From positions 785,239 through 849,238 of the forward strand of contig MNCI01009412.1 of the NCBI GenBank assembly GCA_015680685.1: a DNA stretch of 64,000 nt. The letters run 5' to 3'. Shown piece by piece: positions 61,155 to 64,000 of this stretch (within the stretch, counting starts at the first letter, position 1; each line of letters begins with the position of its first letter). This DNA is from Gnetum montanum. Lineage: Eukaryota > Streptophyta > Gnetopsida > Gnetales > Gnetaceae. The notes beneath the pieces are model-generated. The model worked only from the letters and a program-made list of their open reading frames with translations, did no database searches and was not told the DNA's origin. The translations under genes were made by a program, and so were the position numbers.

Positions 61155-62382
61155 TGAAACACCACAAAAATATTTGAGTTTAGCATCTGTCTAAAAAGAA
61201 GCAGATCCCCATGACCCACAAGCGACCTTGGCTACATTTGAAGTCACACAGGGCAATTTTGAGAATCGAAACACCTGGTTTTTACTAAGTGTTCTGCCGG
61301 CGTATACACCCAGCGTATACGCCCAGTTTTAAACCAAGTGTTGTGCTAGCGTCTACGCTCGGCGTCTACGCCTGGTGTCTACGCCCGGCATCTATGCCCC
61401 GTGTATACGCCCAGCGTCTACGCCCAACGTCTACACCCGATGGTCAGCATACACGCCTAACACTCACGCTCAGCAGGTGCAATAGGAGCAAGAATTGAAG
61501 CAAGTCGATGTCCAGCATCCATCAGCGTATACGCCCTAGCGTATATGCCAGCATCTATCCAAGTCTACGCCTAGCGTATACGCCAGCATCTATCCAAGTC
61601 TACGCCCAGCGTATACGCCCAGCGTATAGCATGTTTCTAAATTGTAACGCCCGGTCTATACGCCACGTGTCTCCCAATCTGATTTTCCTGGTAACCCTAC
61701 CCCTATAAATAGCCCANAGAAACCCCCTTACGCTTATGCTTATGCTGGAAGTCCTGTACGCCGAGCACAATCCGCGCTCCGCCTACCGTGTCAGCCGACT
61801 GCATCCCTCCGTCCACCGAGGCTTTACGTCTGCCTTGTGTCCCTACACAACCGCGTTAGACCGGTGCACAACATTTTAACTCTGTAATCCATTGTTTACG
61901 CATGTTGCAAGTTCTTTTACAGTTTTACATCAATTTGGCCCACGCTTCGTTTACGCTTGCTTACGTTCACGCTCCGTTTGCGTTCGTATACGTCCACTGT
62001 TTACGCTATTTACATTTGCTTAGACTTCTTACGCTGGTTTGCGCCATTTATGTTGTTTACGCTGTTCACGTTTGCATACGCTTACTCTGTGCCTATATTT
62101 GTTTACGCTGTTTATGCCTGACCCTGTTTACGCCCTGATTACGCTTACGCTGTCTACGCCTGTTTCACTGTTTACGCTCCGTTTACGCATAACCCAACAT
62201 ATAACGCTTCGGCGGTGCTCAGGGAAATCCTTGTCTGATCCACGTGCGGACCACCCAAGGTACCCTACCTTCGTGCATTCCAGCATGCCCTCAGGCGAAG
62301 GTGGGGTCATCTGCGCTCGTCCTGTGATCCCGCGGTCTCTGTTTCCCGTTCCAGCCGGGGACCGACGATTTCAGGCGGTACA
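61155..62382 (+). repeat. Element D 3' LTR (1,228 bp)
   Basis: Same termini as the 5' LTR. Relative to it, there is extra CGTCTACGCCCGG-type repeat sequence near 61,355-61,430. About 64 bases present at 46,076-46,138 are missing, with a single N (61,717) at that point. TATA box at 61,704-61,711. Confidence 0.95.
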
Positions 62383-62387
62383 TTAGT
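62383..62387. other. Target-site duplication of D, right copy
   Basis: TTAGT, identical to 45,561-45,565. Confidence 0.92.
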
Positions 62388-64000
62388 CTTTGTGCTTAAA
62401 AAGTGGAGACACTACCTTTTATATAGTTAAGTTAATGTCATTTGAAAGAGCAATGTACTCAGGGTGATTACAATAAACATATATGAAAGTAGTAGAATAG
62501 CAAGGTGGAAGGCAATAACTGTAAAGTTTGACATGCACTACATAGTTCAGGCATCCACAAAAGGTCAAGCAATGGGCACACAACTCATGGCTTCACCCAT
62601 AGATGATCAATAAAAAATAGATTTGGAATTCAAGGATGAACATGTTAGCAGTATAAGCTAAGTACCTATAAATTTTAAGGTCATTTTACACTTTGACAAT
62701 GCTTCGACCACACAAGATGGTAGTGCCACTTCTATTATCACATTCCCCTCTGGGGAGATCTGACCCTTTACATACCACTTTGCATTTCTTTGTACAAATA
62801 ACATGGCAGGGTACGAAGCTCTCCTTAGGTGCATCTTAGTAGCTCAAGAGTTAGGAATCCAAAACATAGTAGTTCGAGGTGATTCATAGCTAGTTATTAA
62901 CTAGTTCATAGATGTGTATGCTTGTAAATCACAACATCTACTACCTTACTATTATCTGGCACAATACTTGCTTAAAAAATTTGCAGCCATAGATGTCCAA
63001 CATATCCCCCACAATGAAAATGCCATATTTGATGCACTAGCTACTTTAGCCTTAAGCATAACACCAAATATGTTCTCTACTTTGCCTACTTCAATAGTGG
63101 ATTACACTGAACCTATAACTCACATAACAAGCATTGCATCCATAAGTGTAGCTCATGCCCTGAGTGGTATGAAGATATTAAGGCCCACCTCAAACAAGGA
63201 GAGCCCCCACAAAACTTAACATCTACCCAAAAGGATGCAGTATGAAAACAATCATGGTAGTACGTCCTTGTATGTGAATGTACCATAGGTGGTAGATCCT
63301 ATGATGGAATACTATTAACTTGCATTAGTGGTAGTGAAGCACAAAAGATCATTGACCAAGTCATGAAGAACTATGTGGGGGTCATATAGCTCCTAGGGAA
63401 ATAGTAGCAAAAGTCAAACATCTAGCTTATTACTGGCCTTACATGGAGTGCAATTGTGTCTCCAAGGTCAAGACATGCGACGTGTATTAGCAGCATGGGA
63501 ACCTAATGCATTTGTCACCTACTAAACTACATACTACATAGATCATGTGGCCATTTCAATGTTATGGGTTGGACATCATAGGGCCTATAATGCCTAGGTC
63601 TTCCATAGGACAAAGTGGGTTGAAGCTATTCCCCTTAGGAAGATAACATCCCAAAGAGTTTGCAAATTCATTCTTAACAACATAGTGACCTAGTTTGGTC
63701 TCCCCATGAATATAGTCACAGACAATGGGCCACAGTTTAGTAGTGCAAAACCAAAGCCTTGTATGAAAACCTTGGCATCAAACACTCTTTCTCATCACCA
63801 TACTACCCTGAAGCGAACAGCCAAGTAGAGGCTACAAACAAGGTCGTTGTCAACCTTTTGAAGAGGATGCTTAAAAATAGCAAGTGACAATGGCACGAAC
63901 AATTAGTCTATGCACTATGGGCCCATCGCATGACATGCACAACCACGATAGGTAAAATGCCATATAGTCTTGTGTACAGATCTAAAATAGTATTTCCTCT
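62388..64000 (+). pseudogene. Element E pol pseudogene, second part
   Basis: Continues E's RNase H after element D: LKKWRHYLLYS, then SSRIARWKAITVKFDMHY. The second RNase H is at 62,690-63,060 (HFDNASTTQDGSA, NNMAGYEALL with the catalytic Glu position changed, VRGDS). Integrase runs from about 63,330, with TDNGPQFSSA near 63,720 and, after a frameshift, NSQVEATNK near 63,820. It is open to the window edge (SLVYRSKIVFP). Stops and frameshifts show it is dead. Further integrase, 3' repeats and E's 3' LTR should follow to the right. Confidence 0.8.

Larger units (their letters stand above)
45566..62382 (+). mobile_element. Element D: youngest, full-length Tat-like Ty3/gypsy element
   Basis: A 16.8-kb element with two LTRs, perfect 5-bp target duplication, primer site, gag-protease ORF, eight-exon antisense accessory gene, pol ORF with two RNase H domains, 3' repeats and polypurine tract. 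In the first ~195 aligned bases the two LTRs differ at about nine positions plus indels, so the insertion is not very recent. The sense ORFs carry 14 internal TAG/TAA stops plus one frameshift, so it looks inactive. Its CG-rich composition contrasts with the surrounding older copies. Confidence 0.93.
31763..64000 (+). mobile_element. Element E: old Tat-like element, host of element D
   Basis: 5' LTR 31,763-33,639, gag-protease 34,117-37,752, antisense accessory pseudogene 43,570-38,465 (carrying a solo-like LTR), and pol 44,115-45,565 continuing at 62,388. The pol is split by element D. It runs off the right edge within integrase. It is inserted into C's 5' LTR. Confidence 0.8.

Overview
The window is plant nuclear DNA, almost certainly from a large, repeat-rich genome. 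It consists of nested Ty3/gypsy LTR retrotransposons, and I see no host gene, rRNA, tRNA or CRISPR array. The species cannot be fixed from sequence alone; a gymnosperm-like genome is a guess. Layout: (A) 300 to about 2,960, minus strand, remnant of a Ty3/gypsy element (RT, protease, gag; iMet-like primer site). (B) 4,022-14,415, plus strand, 5' half of an old element. (C) 14,416-31,762, minus strand, an old, nearly full-length element inserted into an intron of B's accessory gene. (E) 31,763-64,000, plus strand, an old element inserted into C's 5' LTR. (D) 45,566-62,382, plus strand, the youngest element, inserted into E's RNase H region with a 5-bp target duplication (TTAGT).

B, C, E and D are one family with a shared plan: LTR - gag-protease ORF - convergent spacer with short repeats - ANTISENSE accessory gene - divergent spacer - pol ORF (RT, RNase H, a second plant-type RNase H, integrase) - 3' repeats - polypurine tract - LTR. 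The two RNase H domains place the family near the Tat/Ogre lineage. D is CG-rich and mostly readable; the older copies are AT-rich, CG-poor and broken by many stops and frameshifts.

The main discovery is the antisense accessory gene. In D it can be read as eight exons (complement of 51,635-55,728) joined by seven GT-AG introns whose phases all agree, giving about 954 codons, with its own TATA box at 55,954-55,961. Exon 2 carries an NIF/FCP1-like (HAD phosphatase-like) domain whose catalytic aspartates are not conserved. Exon 4 resembles plant transposon-associated domains, exon 7 has a charged helical (coiled-coil-like) stretch, and the C-terminus is acidic in the old copies. The same gene, partly with identical exon lengths (131, 450 and 63 nt), is recognisable in B, C and E. 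Its first intron and the LTRs carry subfamily-specific palindromic tandem repeats. Internal stops in D are nearly all TAG/TAA where CAG/CAA (Gln) is the simplest ancestor, so the copy is probably inactive although its architecture is intact.
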